Source: a virus | Length of the DNA stretch: 64,000 bases | Virus record (IMG/VR): IMGVR_UViG_3300030673_000004 | Span: 62,001 to 126,000 of that record | Direction: 5' to 3' (one strand) | Shown here: positions 48,895 to 56,696 of the stretch, one piece after another | Numbering within the stretch: the stretch's first letter is position 1 | Layout: every line of letters begins with the position of its first letter | Program-made: the position numbers and the translations under genes | The notes under the pieces: model-generated | What the model was told of the DNA's origin: nothing | The model's database searches: none | The model's input: only the letters and a program-made list of their open reading frames with translations

Positions 48895-49725
48895 ATGGCT
48901 AAATGTTTGAATTGTGGTACTGATTTGCTTGGAAAATATCAAAGAAAATTTTGTTCTCACTCATGTTCTGCTACGTATAACCAAACAGGTCGTTCTAGCA
49001 ACAATAAAAATACACGAGTTAACAAGATTTGTTTTCAGAAAGCGCATATAGCACAATGTTCTATATGCGGAAAGACAATTAAACGCGAATCAACATGTTG
49101 TGCCCCTTGTGCTAAGCGTCAGCGTAGATGTAATTCATATATCTCACATGGTCCCTATGCTGGGTGTTTAACATCCTTGCCATACATTGCGTCGATACAT
49201 GGACGACGTATTGTTCGGTATACTGATGCTTTAGGTAAGAAAAGAAGTACATCTTTAGCGCGCTATCTAATGTCACTTTACCTTGGTTATATACCAACTA
49301 ATGCGTGGGATGTAGATCATATAGATCAAGATCCTACAAATGATCGTATATCTAATCTACAGTTGATATCAAAACAAGCTAATCTGTCTAAGGGTGGTAA
49401 ACATAATTCACGGCATGTTATTCATGCAACGTGCGCTGTATGTGGCGCTGTTGTTCAAAAACCGGGTCTTATTGCTTATTATCCGAGGGATACTATTTTT
49501 ACTTGTTCTCGTATGTGTGCTGGTCATATCTCACACATGCGAAAAACTATGTCTCTTTCAGAGCTTCATTTACGTAATGCTGCTTTTGATGTTGATGTGC
49601 CTAGACAAAGTGTTCCTATCATTGAATATAAGCGTATTGAGAGATTATCACCAGATTTAGAATTCGTATTGAATATCCTGCTTGCTTATGGGCAGGACTA
49701 CTATCCTAGTAAATGTTCTGCTTGA
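48895..49725 (+). CDS. HNH homing-endonuclease-like protein with zinc fingers
   Basis: 276 residues. Three CxxC-type clusters (CLNCGTD with FCSHSC, CSICGKT with CCAPC, CAVCGAV with CSRMC) surround an HNH core WDVDHIDQDPTNDRISNLQL near 138-157. This arrangement is common in phage free-standing homing endonucleases. It begins 20 bases after tRNA-Val and ends before a strong terminator, consistent with insertion at the edge of the tRNA array. Confidence 0.88.
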   Translation: MAKCLNCGTDLLGKYQRKFCSHSCSATYNQTGRSSNNKNTRVNKICFQKAHIAQCSICGKTIKRESTCCAPCAKRQRRCNSYISHGPYAGCLTSLPYIASIHGRRIVRYTDALGKKRSTSLARYLMSLYLGYIPTNAWDVDHIDQDPTNDRISNLQLISKQANLSKGGKHNSRHVIHATCAVCGAVVQKPGLIAYYPRDTIFTCSRMCAGHISHMRKTMSLSELHLRNAAFDVDVPRQSVPIIEYKRIERLSPDLEFVLNILLAYGQDYYPSKCSA

Positions 49726-49747
49726 AGTAACTACGACTGGTCCTAAG

Positions 49748-49783
49748 GGGAGGTAGCTTCGGTTGCCTCCCTTTTCTTTTGAG
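49748..49783 (+). terminator. Strong rho-independent terminator
   Basis: 10-bp stem GGGAGGTAGC/GTTGCCTCCC with a TTCG loop followed by TTTTCTTTT. Ends the tRNA array transcription region. Confidence 0.92.
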
Positions 49784-49790
49784 TATTGTC

Positions 49791-49819
49791 TTGACATACA
49801 TACAAAATTAATGTATATT
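49791..49819 (+). promoter_or_regulatory. Palindromic-spacer promoter 1
   Basis: TTGACA, 17 bases containing ATACAAAATTAATGTAT, TATATT. ATACA...TGTAT forms an inverted repeat overlapping the -10 box. Confidence 0.8.
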
Positions 49820-49837
49820 GTGATTACTGCTCTACCG

Positions 49838-50314
49838 GTGAACACTCGTACTTATGGGTATTTTACAGTGGCTTTAGTCATAACAAAACAGCAATTTAAG
49901 TCTATGGTTCTGGCTATGCCGACTAGGGCCTCATCAGGTAGTCGGTCTGCTGCTTGGTATAGTTTTTTGGATTTTCATATAAATGCTTACATTAAAATAC
50001 TTCCATTAAAATTTAGTTTTATGAATCTTGGTGATCGCTATAAGGGCATAGATGACCCTACTCTTATTCTAGCTAATGTTGCTCTTGTATCAGAGTCTTG
50101 GCTGCATCAAGGTTATTTTACAGCTTTTCGCGAGTATCTTGAGGATGTCACTGATGTAGCTGATCGTGTTTTTGTTGTAGAGGATATAATGAATCCCGTT
50201 CTTTTGGCTTCATTAGGCTGTCATGGTTATTCACCTGTTATATCTACTGTACATTATGATTCAACTACTATTGTGTATCCAACATTAGCTCGAATGTATA
50301 AACAATCAAAGTGA
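49838..50314 (+). CDS. Possible GNAT-like protein
   Basis: Start uncertain: GTG at 49,820 or 49,838, both close to the transcription start, so possibly leaderless. The segment LILANVALVSESWLHQGYFT plus later VEDIMNPVLLASLGCHGY follows the order of GNAT motifs. The fold match is weak. Confidence 0.5.
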   Translation: MNTRTYGYFTVALVITKQQFKSMVLAMPTRASSGSRSAAWYSFLDFHINAYIKILPLKFSFMNLGDRYKGIDDPTLILANVALVSESWLHQGYFTAFREYLEDVTDVADRVFVVEDIMNPVLLASLGCHGYSPVISTVHYDSTTIVYPTLARMYKQSK

Positions 50315-50327
50315 GAGGTGCTTGATA

Positions 50328-50549
50328 ATGGCGGCTGTTGACGTTCGTTCTTTCATAGGAAAGCCTGTTGAGTTGCGTAAGGTCTCTGGTGCTCTCTACC
50401 GAGGAACCTTTTGGCGCACAGGTATTAATCGCTATGCATTAGTGCATGTTACATTTATCAGCAAGCACGGTACAGAGACTACTCCTGGGAGTAGTGAGAC
50501 TCGTAGAATTAAGCTGGAAGATATTTCTACAATAAAGTTCCTTGCTTAG
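50328..50549 (+). CDS. Small basic unknown protein
   Basis: ATG at 50,328 with GAGAGGTG upstream. 73 residues, beta-rich, no family recognised. Confidence 0.6.
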   Translation: MAAVDVRSFIGKPVELRKVSGALYRGTFWRTGINRYALVHVTFISKHGTETTPGSSETRRIKLEDISTIKFLA

Positions 50550-50578
50550 TTGACAAACATACAAAATTAATGTATATT
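50550..50578 (+). promoter_or_regulatory. Palindromic-spacer promoter 2
   Basis: TTGACA, 17 bases, TATATT; the sequence is nearly identical to the promoter at 49,791. Confidence 0.82.
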
Positions 50579-50610
50579 GTGTTTATCACTTTAGCAAAAA
50601 GGATACTCTA

Positions 50611-50988
50611 ATGTCTCTTCGTCGGTTTACCTGGATGCTTGCTAATCTCAACGAAATTCATCCTGTGCGCGGGGTCTCCTTTCAAGGTTCGGAGGACCAC
50701 GGGCAGATTGAGATTAAGTTCAACACAGAGTCCGTTTCAGACAGTTTCACTCTAGTTCTTTATGGCAAGAGCACCAAGAATACCATCAATGTTGGTCTTG
50801 ACCGTGTTAGTGCGCCACGTATGGATAACATTCATCCGAATACCCTTGGTCGTATCTTCTCTACTGTCGGGTCGTTCTCGCACAAGAACCTCAGCCTCCC
50901 TCGTAATTATGTAAGTGTTCGGAAAGCAATTATGTCTGCTGGTTTTTCGTCCTATTTGTGGGCTGGTTCCATGTTTAATAAAGCCTAA
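50611..50988 (+). CDS. Unknown 125-residue protein
   Basis: ATG with AAAAGGA. First gene after promoter 2. Beta-rich N-terminal half; no motif recognised. GC-rich codons compared with the tRNA region suggest good expression. Confidence 0.6.
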   Translation: MSLRRFTWMLANLNEIHPVRGVSFQGSEDHGQIEIKFNTESVSDSFTLVLYGKSTKNTINVGLDRVSAPRMDNIHPNTLGRIFSTVGSFSHKNLSLPRNYVSVRKAIMSAGFSSYLWAGSMFNKA

Positions 50989-51020
50989 TTCAACTACACC
51001 ACGAAACCTAGGAACTCATC

Positions 51021-51422
51021 ATGGCACGCTTTGATCTTACCCAGTTCGAGACACTCTCCGGATCTGTCAACGCAATTCGTTACGAGGCAGGCGAGCGCCT
51101 CACCAAGTTGGGTGTACCGAAGGCTCCCTTCTCCCTGTCCGTGTCGAAGCTCAAGCACATCCTCCGGAACATGGAAGAGCACAACCGTGCTACTGTGCAG
51201 GAGGTTCGGATTCTTAAGCGCGAATTCGATCTTGTTGATAAGCACGATCAGTACGAAACCGCAGCGGAACGTATCATCCGCTATCACATGATGCGGCGTT
51301 TCTTGGCGGCTGCGGAGTTCCACGCCCAGCTCTGGACCACCATTCACGAACTGCGCAGGCGGCTGGAGATCCTTGAAGCTGAAGGTGCCACGCAGTTTTC
51401 GGAGGGTTCTCATGTCAACTGA
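51021..51422 (+). CDS. Unknown helical protein, 133 residues
   Basis: Long helices rich in Arg and Glu, probably coiled coil. Overlaps the next gene's ATG region by 11 bases. Confidence 0.6.
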   Translation: MARFDLTQFETLSGSVNAIRYEAGERLTKLGVPKAPFSLSVSKLKHILRNMEEHNRATVQEVRILKREFDLVDKHDQYETAAERIIRYHMMRRFLAAAEFHAQLWTTIHELRRRLEILEAEGATQFSEGSHVN

Positions 51423-51440
51423 AGCAGGTCGTTTGATCGA
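51404..51440 (+). repeat. Start-region duplication, copy 1
   Basis: The ribosome site, ATG and first ten codons (MSTEAGRLI) are nearly identical to 51,761-51,797. Confidence 0.75.
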
Positions 51441-51693
51441 CATGAAGCAGCGCAGGAAGTACCTTCGCACTCGGTACAAGGTCTTGCTTGACGAAGCGTC
51501 TCGCGTGTACAAGCCATACACTGGTCGCTTCTGTGATCCGGACGATGACCCCACGTTTGACCGCAATATGGCTATTTACGAGCACGCACAGGAGCGTCTC
51601 CGTGAAGCTAAGTGCGAACTGGATGCCTTTGAGTTGGAATTTGCTTGTTGCTATCCGCAGTGTGTTAATCTGACACAGATAAAATTAATGTAA
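51412..51693 (+). CDS. Unknown helical protein, 93 residues
   Basis: ATG at 51,412 with GGAGGG upstream. Starts MSTEAGRLIDMKQRRKYL. Charged helices. Shares its first residues with the downstream gene through a local duplication. Confidence 0.6.
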   Translation: MSTEAGRLIDMKQRRKYLRTRYKVLLDEASRVYKPYTGRFCDPDDDPTFDRNMAIYEHAQERLREAKCELDAFELEFACCYPQCVNLTQIKLM

Positions 51694-51711
51694 CTTTACT
51701 TAGGAGTTATT

Positions 51712-51975
51712 ATGGTTGAGTTTCAAGCCCAATTCACTCTCGCACACCAATCTATCCGGAGAGTTCTTATGTCAACTGAAGCTGGTCGTTTGATCAACAA
51801 GCACGGATTTCAGATCACCGACAAGCACGTGTCTTGTGGTGAGTCTGTTCCTGTGTCGCTGTTCCGTCACAGCCTCGGTCACATGTCCATTGCCGAAGCC
51901 AGAACTCTTCTATCCGACCTCGGCAAGGTCATCGCGGTCGCTGATAGTCTCAACTCCAAATCAACTCCGAGGTAA
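51712..51975 (+). CDS. Unknown protein, 87 residues (start ambiguous)
   Basis: The ATG at 51,712 has TAGGAG, but an internal ATG at 51,769 with GGAGAG begins MSTEAGRLINKHG like the preceding gene. A degraded copy of the palindromic promoter precedes it near 51,670. Function unknown. Confidence 0.55.
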   Translation: MVEFQAQFTLAHQSIRRVLMSTEAGRLINKHGFQITDKHVSCGESVPVSLFRHSLGHMSIAEARTLLSDLGKVIAVADSLNSKSTPR

Positions 51976-51978
51976 TAC

Positions 51979-52578
51979 ATGGGAACCATCGTCATCTGTC
52001 GAGGTAAGTCGAACTCGTCTCTCATCTTCCCTGTTGAGCTATCTGTCAGCCACGGACTGATCTCGTTGGTTAACGAGGAGTTTCGTGTTCTCAACGAGAA
52101 CCTCGCCTCGCTCCAGTTTGACGGCATTGTTCCCATGTTCTCTATCCACGACATGGACGACAGCTTTAACTTCAATAAGGAGAATCTGGGGTTCTTCGGT
52201 GTTAGCTGCGGCATCCTCATGTCGCTCACTGAGTTTGTGTCTCACGTCTCCCATGCGGAGATCTCACGTGTGACCGAGCAGTATGTCCTTGCCAAGTCCA
52301 TGCTCAAGCTCCATATTGGTGGGAAGCCCCAGGTGGTTAGGCGTATCATCAATGGGAATCGTGTGCGCGTGGCATACTCCGAGGCTGAACTTGTTGCTGC
52401 CGTTGGTAAGACACAGTTTTCTCGGGACGCTGTGCTTCGCAAGTATGCGGCCATCTTCAAGGCCTTCGTTCAAGCCGGGGCACACGTCAACTTTGGTGCA
52501 TTTGATAAGGAAGTCGGCAGAATACTCATTCGCGCTGTTGAGTGCAGGGAGCGTGAACTTGCTCGTGGAAATAGTTGA
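51979..52578 (+). CDS. Unknown 199-residue protein
   Basis: Follows the previous gene by three bases. Mixed alpha/beta, acidic N-terminal half. No motif recognised. Its stop overlaps the -35 region of the next promoter. Confidence 0.6.
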   Translation: MGTIVICRGKSNSSLIFPVELSVSHGLISLVNEEFRVLNENLASLQFDGIVPMFSIHDMDDSFNFNKENLGFFGVSCGILMSLTEFVSHVSHAEISRVTEQYVLAKSMLKLHIGGKPQVVRRIINGNRVRVAYSEAELVAAVGKTQFSRDAVLRKYAAIFKAFVQAGAHVNFGAFDKEVGRILIRAVECRERELARGNS

Positions 52579-52603
52579 CAATAATACAAAATTAATGTAT
52601 ATT
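52575..52603 (+). promoter_or_regulatory. Palindromic-spacer promoter 3
   Basis: TTGACA, 17 bases with ATACAAAATTAATG, TATATT, followed by GTGTTTATCACTT as at promoter 2. Confidence 0.82.
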
Positions 52604-52632
52604 GTGTTTATCACTTCAGCAAGGAGTTACGA

Positions 52633-52986
52633 ATGATTACGAAGCAGCAGTTGACAGATGCTTTAATTACTACTTGGGGTACACTTGAAGATGCTGGTGA
52701 CAGCCTTGCTGTCATTATGCCTGTACCTAAGGAATCATCGGATGCTCGTATAATGCTCACGTTTTCTGTGTTTTCTGATGATGCTGTGGATTTTGCTATA
52801 TCTGGCATACCTGTGGAGACTCTTGATTACTTTAAGGAGACTCTTAAGTGCTTGTTGTCTATCTCAGCAGTTGAGGATAACTTTAAGCCTTACGAAAATT
52901 CAGATATCCGTATTTTTATTCAAACGGACGTGGATACAGGTTTAGTTGTCAAATGTATCATTTATTGCGAATTGAACTATAAATAA
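52633..52986 (+). CDS. Unknown acidic 117-residue protein
   Basis: ATG with AAGGAG. Beta-rich, acidic; no family recognised. Confidence 0.6.
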   Translation: MITKQQLTDALITTWGTLEDAGDSLAVIMPVPKESSDARIMLTFSVFSDDAVDFAISGIPVETLDYFKETLKCLLSISAVEDNFKPYENSDIRIFIQTDVDTGLVVKCIIYCELNYK

Positions 52987-53009
52987 ATAAATTTAATAAA
53001 GGAAATCCT

Positions 53010-53222
53010 ATGTCGATTGCTATTTGTAGGTTGACTCTTCGGGCTCATTGGTTGTTTCCTCTTGTGCTTGGGGATGCTATTAGCACTTTAGAGGAAGCAC
53101 AGCGTGTCATTAAGGATCTTAATGTACACATTCCTGGTGCTGATACCATTACGCTGCTTTATTTTTTGTCAGGCACGAATGCGGCGATTATATCTGAGTC
53201 CCCTTCGTCCTGTGCTCCATGA
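53010..53222 (+). CDS. Small unknown protein, 70 residues
   Basis: ATG with AAAGGAAA. Partly hydrophobic, no clear membrane helix. Confidence 0.5.
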   Translation: MSIAICRLTLRAHWLFPLVLGDAISTLEEAQRVIKDLNVHIPGADTITLLYFLSGTNAAIISESPSSCAP

Positions 53223-53580
53223 ATTGCTTGCAGGAAGTATTTCTTGTTTAGCTAAAAATTTTGCGGTTGACCAATATCGCTTGAATAGTTCTTTGCAGGG
53301 ACACTCTTACTATAAGAAAACAAACTCCTCTCGTATTAAGCTGACTGAGGCAGATTTGCGTCGAGCCCTGCTTGTATCTCGACAGGCATTTAACACTAAG
53401 TTTCAAGAACTACTCCTTAGTACTAATAAACTGGCAGATATTGTTCCTATGTCTACTGATTCTGTTGCTGGGGTGCTTCATCAAGTATACCTTAAAGCTT
53501 ATGACGCAGAGTGCAATGCGGCTGCTCGTCACGCTGTGGCCTGTGTCGCAGGTGCGGGTGTTCGTCGTAGGCGCACTTAA
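53179..53580 (+). CDS. Unknown helical protein, ~133 residues
   Basis: Start uncertain. The ATG at 53,179 overlaps the previous gene by 44 bases and has AGG upstream; GTG at 53,212 is an alternative. Basic C terminus (GVRRRRT). No family recognised. Confidence 0.5.
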   Translation: MRRLYLSPLRPVLHELLAGSISCLAKNFAVDQYRLNSSLQGHSYYKKTNSSRIKLTEADLRRALLVSRQAFNTKFQELLLSTNKLADIVPMSTDSVAGVLHQVYLKAYDAECNAAARHAVACVAGAGVRRRRT

Positions 53581-53593
53581 GATTAATTTCATG

Positions 53594-53622
53594 TTGACAA
53601 GTATACATTAGAAATGTATACT
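53594..53622 (+). promoter_or_regulatory. Promoter of the RNA ligase operon
   Basis: TTGACA, 17 bases with a GTATACATT...AATGTATAC palindrome, TATACT. Confidence 0.8.
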
Positions 53623-53660
53623 TGTTTTTGTACTTAAACTTTAACTGTGGCTGTACTTTA

Positions 53661-54317
53661 ATGTCTGTTCAAAAATATCCACGAACGTATCATGCGCCCT
53701 GGTCTGATTGTCTTGCTTCAGATGACAAGTACATCGGGTCGTTGGTTGCCTTTGATGGTAAGCGTGTTATTGTTACAGAGAAAATGGATGGTGAGAACAC
53801 TACGCTTATGTCTGACCGGGCTTTTGCTCGCAGCATTGATTCCGTTCATCATTACAGTCGTGATTGGGTTAAGGCATTTTGGGCTACAATCAAAAATGAT
53901 ATTCCTAAGGACTGGCGTATCTGTGGTGAGAATTTGTGGGCACAACACGCTATTGCCTACAACGACCTCAAGTCTTTCTTTATGGGGTTTTCTGTCTGGG
54001 ATGACAGGAACATCTCATTGTCCTGGGATGCTACTCTTGAGTGGTTTGACCTTCTGGGTGTTACTCCAGTAACAGCCATCTATGATGGCCTCTACGATGT
54101 TGCTGCTATCATGGATGCTTTTGATGCTTATAAGAAAACAGCAGGTCATGACGTAGAGGGGTATGTCATTCGCGTGGCAGATGAGATTGCTTATGCTGAT
54201 TTCAGGACGCACATGTGCAAGTACGTTCGTAAGAATCTTGTTCAGCTTGATACGGCTCATTGGCTGTATGGCGGTCGTGCTGTCATTCCAAATAAACTCT
54301 ATACTGAAAGCACCTAA
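53661..54317 (+). CDS. RNA ligase (Rnl2/T4 gp-like nucleotidyltransferase)
   Basis: ATG at 53,661. 218 residues. Motif I VTEKMDGENTTL carries the adenylated Lys. Further, RICGENLWAQHAIAY is motif III-like, FFMGFSVWDD is IIIa-like, EGYVIRV is motif IV and MCKYVRKN motif V. The protein is the nucleotidyltransferase domain alone. It seals RNA, for example cleaved tRNAs, which fits a tRNA-rich phage, though substrates are not shown. First gene of a run including a lipoprotein. Confidence 0.88.
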   Translation: MSVQKYPRTYHAPWSDCLASDDKYIGSLVAFDGKRVIVTEKMDGENTTLMSDRAFARSIDSVHHYSRDWVKAFWATIKNDIPKDWRICGENLWAQHAIAYNDLKSFFMGFSVWDDRNISLSWDATLEWFDLLGVTPVTAIYDGLYDVAAIMDAFDAYKKTAGHDVEGYVIRVADEIAYADFRTHMCKYVRKNLVQLDTAHWLYGGRAVIPNKLYTEST

Positions 54318-54616
54318 TGCTCAAGTTTCTTCTGTTCCTTGGATTCTTTACTGTACTGACCGGGTGCGATACATCGGATCATGCTATAAAGGCACCTTGT
54401 TCTAGCTATACAATTAAAATTGATTCCGTGCTTTTTCGTGAGGCATATATCACTTTGGTTCCTACCTGCAGTTTGGCTGTGCCTATTAAATGTATTCAAA
54501 ACCAAGATCACTTTGGTTACGGAGATACGGTTATTGGTGTAGAGACTCGGGACCTAAGCGATTCTTCTTTTAGCGGGTATGCTATCTGGGATACGCTAAA
54601 GCGGTATCATAAGTGA
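54317..54616 (+). CDS. Lipoprotein
   Basis: MLKFLLFLGFFTVLTGCDTS: signal peptide with lipobox LTGC, so probably lipid-anchored. The 99-residue mature part is beta-rich and may act in superinfection exclusion, as other phage lipoproteins do. Start in a TAATG overlap. Confidence 0.78.
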   Translation: MLKFLLFLGFFTVLTGCDTSDHAIKAPCSSYTIKIDSVLFREAYITLVPTCSLAVPIKCIQNQDHFGYGDTVIGVETRDLSDSSFSGYAIWDTLKRYHK

Positions 54617-54942
54617 GTCCACATGTAATAAATGCTACTGTGGACAACATTTTGATGGTTGTTTCTACACCGACAACTATTACACTGCTTGCTTCAAATA
54701 ATCCGAAGCTGCGTCGTTGGAGTGGATTGACAGGTATGTTTGGGCAGATCTTTTGGATCACATCTAACTGTACTTGGGAGCGTTGGGGGATGTGTTTGGT
54801 ATCTTTCTATATGGCTTTGATCTATGTTAGGTCTTTCCTTACTTATTGGTTGATTCCACATAAGCATGATTTTTATGATATGTGGATGCAGTATATACAT
54901 GCTCCTCATATTTTAGTTCATTTCAAACACGGGAGGCACTGA
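54613..54942 (+). CDS. Membrane protein, 109 residues
   Basis: GTG start overlapping the previous stop. Two hydrophobic segments (LTGMFGQIFWITSN and CLVSFYMALIYVRSFLTYWL) with a His-rich tail. Function unknown. Confidence 0.6.
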   Translation: MSPHVINATVDNILMVVSTPTTITLLASNNPKLRRWSGLTGMFGQIFWITSNCTWERWGMCLVSFYMALIYVRSFLTYWLIPHKHDFYDMWMQYIHAPHILVHFKHGRH

Positions 54943-55019
54943 TGGGTTGCTGGGATGGAATATGCGCTCTTTCTAACTTAAGTATCCCTGGGGGTGCTAA
55001 GGTTACGGAGGAATTCTAG
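54942..55019 (+). pseudogene. 25-residue fragment of an MGCW-type phage protein
   Basis: MGCWDGICALSNLSIPGGAK... looks like the N terminus of phage proteins that begin MGCW(N/D)..C.LS.LPI, but stops after 25 codons. Ribosome site GGGAGG is intact. Likely a truncated gene, possibly a peptide. Confidence 0.45.
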
Positions 55020-55540
55020 TGGCTATTACTTATATGGTGGGTGATCTAGTAGATCTTGCCGCTAATGGTACCTTTAGTGTTGTGGTTCACGGCGCGAATT
55101 GCAAACAAACTATGAATAGTGGTGTGGCTAAAGCGCTACGTGATAAGTGGCCTCAGGTATATGCTGCTGACCTTGCATATAGTACGGCAGGTAATCCTTT
55201 GAAGCTTGGCCGTTATTCTCAGGCATATGTAGATTGTGGCACCATAAAAATTGCTATTATCAACGCTTATATTCAGTTTGACTTTGGATACGATGGAGCA
55301 CGTTACGTAGAGTACTGCGCTATTCACGATGTATTTTCTGGGCTTGCTGCTCACTATAGGTCGTGTGCAGCACAACCCGTGATTGGATTGCCTCGTATTG
55401 GTTGTGGTCGTGCTGGTGGGAAGTGGGACATCGTATCTGGTATTTTAGATGCAACTATGCCTGATTTTGATCTACGTGTCGTAGATTTACCTCAACCTGA
55501 AGTATGGTACAATCGGGTTTTAGCTGGAGGTAGGTCGTGA
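55019..55540 (+). CDS. Macrodomain (ADP-ribose-binding) protein
   Basis: GTG start with GGAGG upstream. 173 residues: VGDLVDLAANGTFSVVVHGANC (macrodomain loop 1, with Asn), MNSGVAKALRDKWP, and VIGLPRIGCGRAGGKWD (loop 2). It may remove ADP-ribose from proteins or RNA, or bind ADP-ribose 1''-phosphate from tRNA splicing-like reactions. Sits in the RNA ligase operon, which fits RNA repair. Confidence 0.88.
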   Translation: MAITYMVGDLVDLAANGTFSVVVHGANCKQTMNSGVAKALRDKWPQVYAADLAYSTAGNPLKLGRYSQAYVDCGTIKIAIINAYIQFDFGYDGARYVEYCAIHDVFSGLAAHYRSCAAQPVIGLPRIGCGRAGGKWDIVSGILDATMPDFDLRVVDLPQPEVWYNRVLAGGRS

Positions 55541-55598
55541 TGCTATGTTATCAAAACAATAAAGTTTTGTAAAACTTGGGATTTTCTTGTTTTGACTC

Positions 55599-55627
55599 TT
55601 GACATAGATACTTCTTTATAGTATATT
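55599..55627 (+). promoter_or_regulatory. Promoter of the tRNA-Asp unit
   Basis: TTGACA, 17 bases, TATATT. Confidence 0.8.
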
Positions 55628-55641
55628 GTACTTACTGTTGA

Positions 55642-55732
55642 ATGCAGCAAGTTTTGACGGGTCACCCACGCAATGGGTTCGAGCCTAATTAGTAGGTAAA
55701 CTACTATCGTCAGATTGCGAAACAAACTGCAT
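55642..55732 (+). ncRNA. tRNA-mimic RNA upstream of tRNA-Asp
   Basis: Outer helix ATGCAG (55,642) with CTGCAT (55,727). Inner TGACG (55,655) with CGTCA (55,708). Inside are a T-arm-like GGG-TTCGAG-CCT and then a D-arm-like TAGTAG-GTAAA-CTACTA. The order T then D recalls the Y-RNA tRNA mimics, but the conserved internal-loop strands differ. Confidence 0.45.
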
Positions 55733-55744
55733 GACACGGTAACC

Positions 55745-55818
55745 GGGTGGTTAACTCAATTGGTTAGAGTACCTGCCTGTCTCGCAGGATGTTAAGAGTT
55801 CGAATCTCTTACCGCTCG
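55745..55818 (+). tRNA. tRNA-Asp (GTC)
   Basis: GGGTGGT/ACCGCTC, stem CCTGC/GCAGG, loop CTGTCTC. The only tRNA outside the main array; own promoter and terminator. Confidence 0.88.
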
Positions 55819-55821
55819 TAT

Positions 55822-55854
55822 AAGACCTCTAGGTTTTCCTGGGGGTCTTTTTTT
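55822..55854 (+). terminator. Rho-independent terminator after tRNA-Asp
   Basis: AAGACC.CTAGG with CCTGGGGGTCTT, then a T run. Confidence 0.85.
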
Positions 55855-55894
55855 GTTTTGGTAGTAAATCAGAAGAAAACCACTGGAGGTCTTC

Positions 55895-56665
55895 GTGAAA
55901 TATGCTATCAGCTACCGTGATCTAAACGGTACCAAGTTTACTACAGTTGTTGCTGAGACATCTTTGAAAGTTGAGCCTGTTTATCTGCTTCGGATCTTTG
56001 AAGAGCGGGTACGTAAAATACCTGATTTATTGGCATCTAAGAATTTTCGTCTTGCTGATGCTGACATTATTTTGGATACAAATACAGTACACACCAGTCG
56101 CGGTGATGTTATTCTGAACGCTCCTTCTGTTCTTTTATTTGTTCAGGTGAACTCTTCCGATTATTGTACTCTTGCACTTTATGTTGCAGCCGTACTGTTT
56201 GAGACAGTGGGCGTGTCATGGAGTGGGGACTCTACTCGTGATTCGCTGGAAGAGTTATTAGATCTTCAAGCCAGTATGAATGATGTTGCTTTTGCAAAAC
56301 AGAACATACATTCTGTTGCATCTGGCGAAGCGATGCAGACATCGTTCTTTTTTCGTAACTTGACTGATCCAGCAAAGAAGCTGACATCAAACTCCGACAC
56401 TTGTGTGTGGCTCCGTAACTATCTGTGGGCCGCTAAGGAGGAGCTTGGGGAGCTGGCTGAACTGATACCTCAGAAGTGGTGGTCTAAGAATGAATTTGAT
56501 ATGGAGTCTGCTCGGGAAGAATTTATTGATGTTGTCCATTTTGTCCTTAGCATTGGATTAGCTCTGGGACTAGACAAAGATGGTATTCTTGCTGTGTACC
56601 GTAAAAAGAATGCGGTTAACTTAAAGCGTCAAGCTGGCGGTTACACGGCTCGTGGTAATGGTTGA
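55895..56665 (+). CDS. All-alpha dUTPase/MazG-type NTP pyrophosphatase, C-terminal
   Basis: 256 residues. The C-terminal ~100 residues match dimeric all-alpha dUTPases: AAKEELGELAELIPQKWW with the EExxE metal helix, then ESAREEFIDVVHFVLSIGLA (ExxD helix), and the YRKKNAVNLKRQ.GGY end. The N-terminal ~120 residues are unassigned. It would hydrolyse dUTP or other NTPs. Strong GGAGG ribosome site. Follows the tRNA-Asp terminator. Confidence 0.85.
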   Translation: MKYAISYRDLNGTKFTTVVAETSLKVEPVYLLRIFEERVRKIPDLLASKNFRLADADIILDTNTVHTSRGDVILNAPSVLLFVQVNSSDYCTLALYVAAVLFETVGVSWSGDSTRDSLEELLDLQASMNDVAFAKQNIHSVASGEAMQTSFFFRNLTDPAKKLTSNSDTCVWLRNYLWAAKEELGELAELIPQKWWSKNEFDMESAREEFIDVVHFVLSIGLALGLDKDGILAVYRKKNAVNLKRQAGGYTARGNG

Positions 56666-56690
56666 CAATAATACATTTTTAATGTATCTT
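56662..56690 (+). promoter_or_regulatory. Palindromic-spacer promoter 4, leaderless
   Basis: TTGACA, 17 bases with ATACATTTTTAATG, TATCTT; the ATG of the next gene (56,697) is at the expected start site. Confidence 0.8.
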
Positions 56691-56696
56691 TAATCC

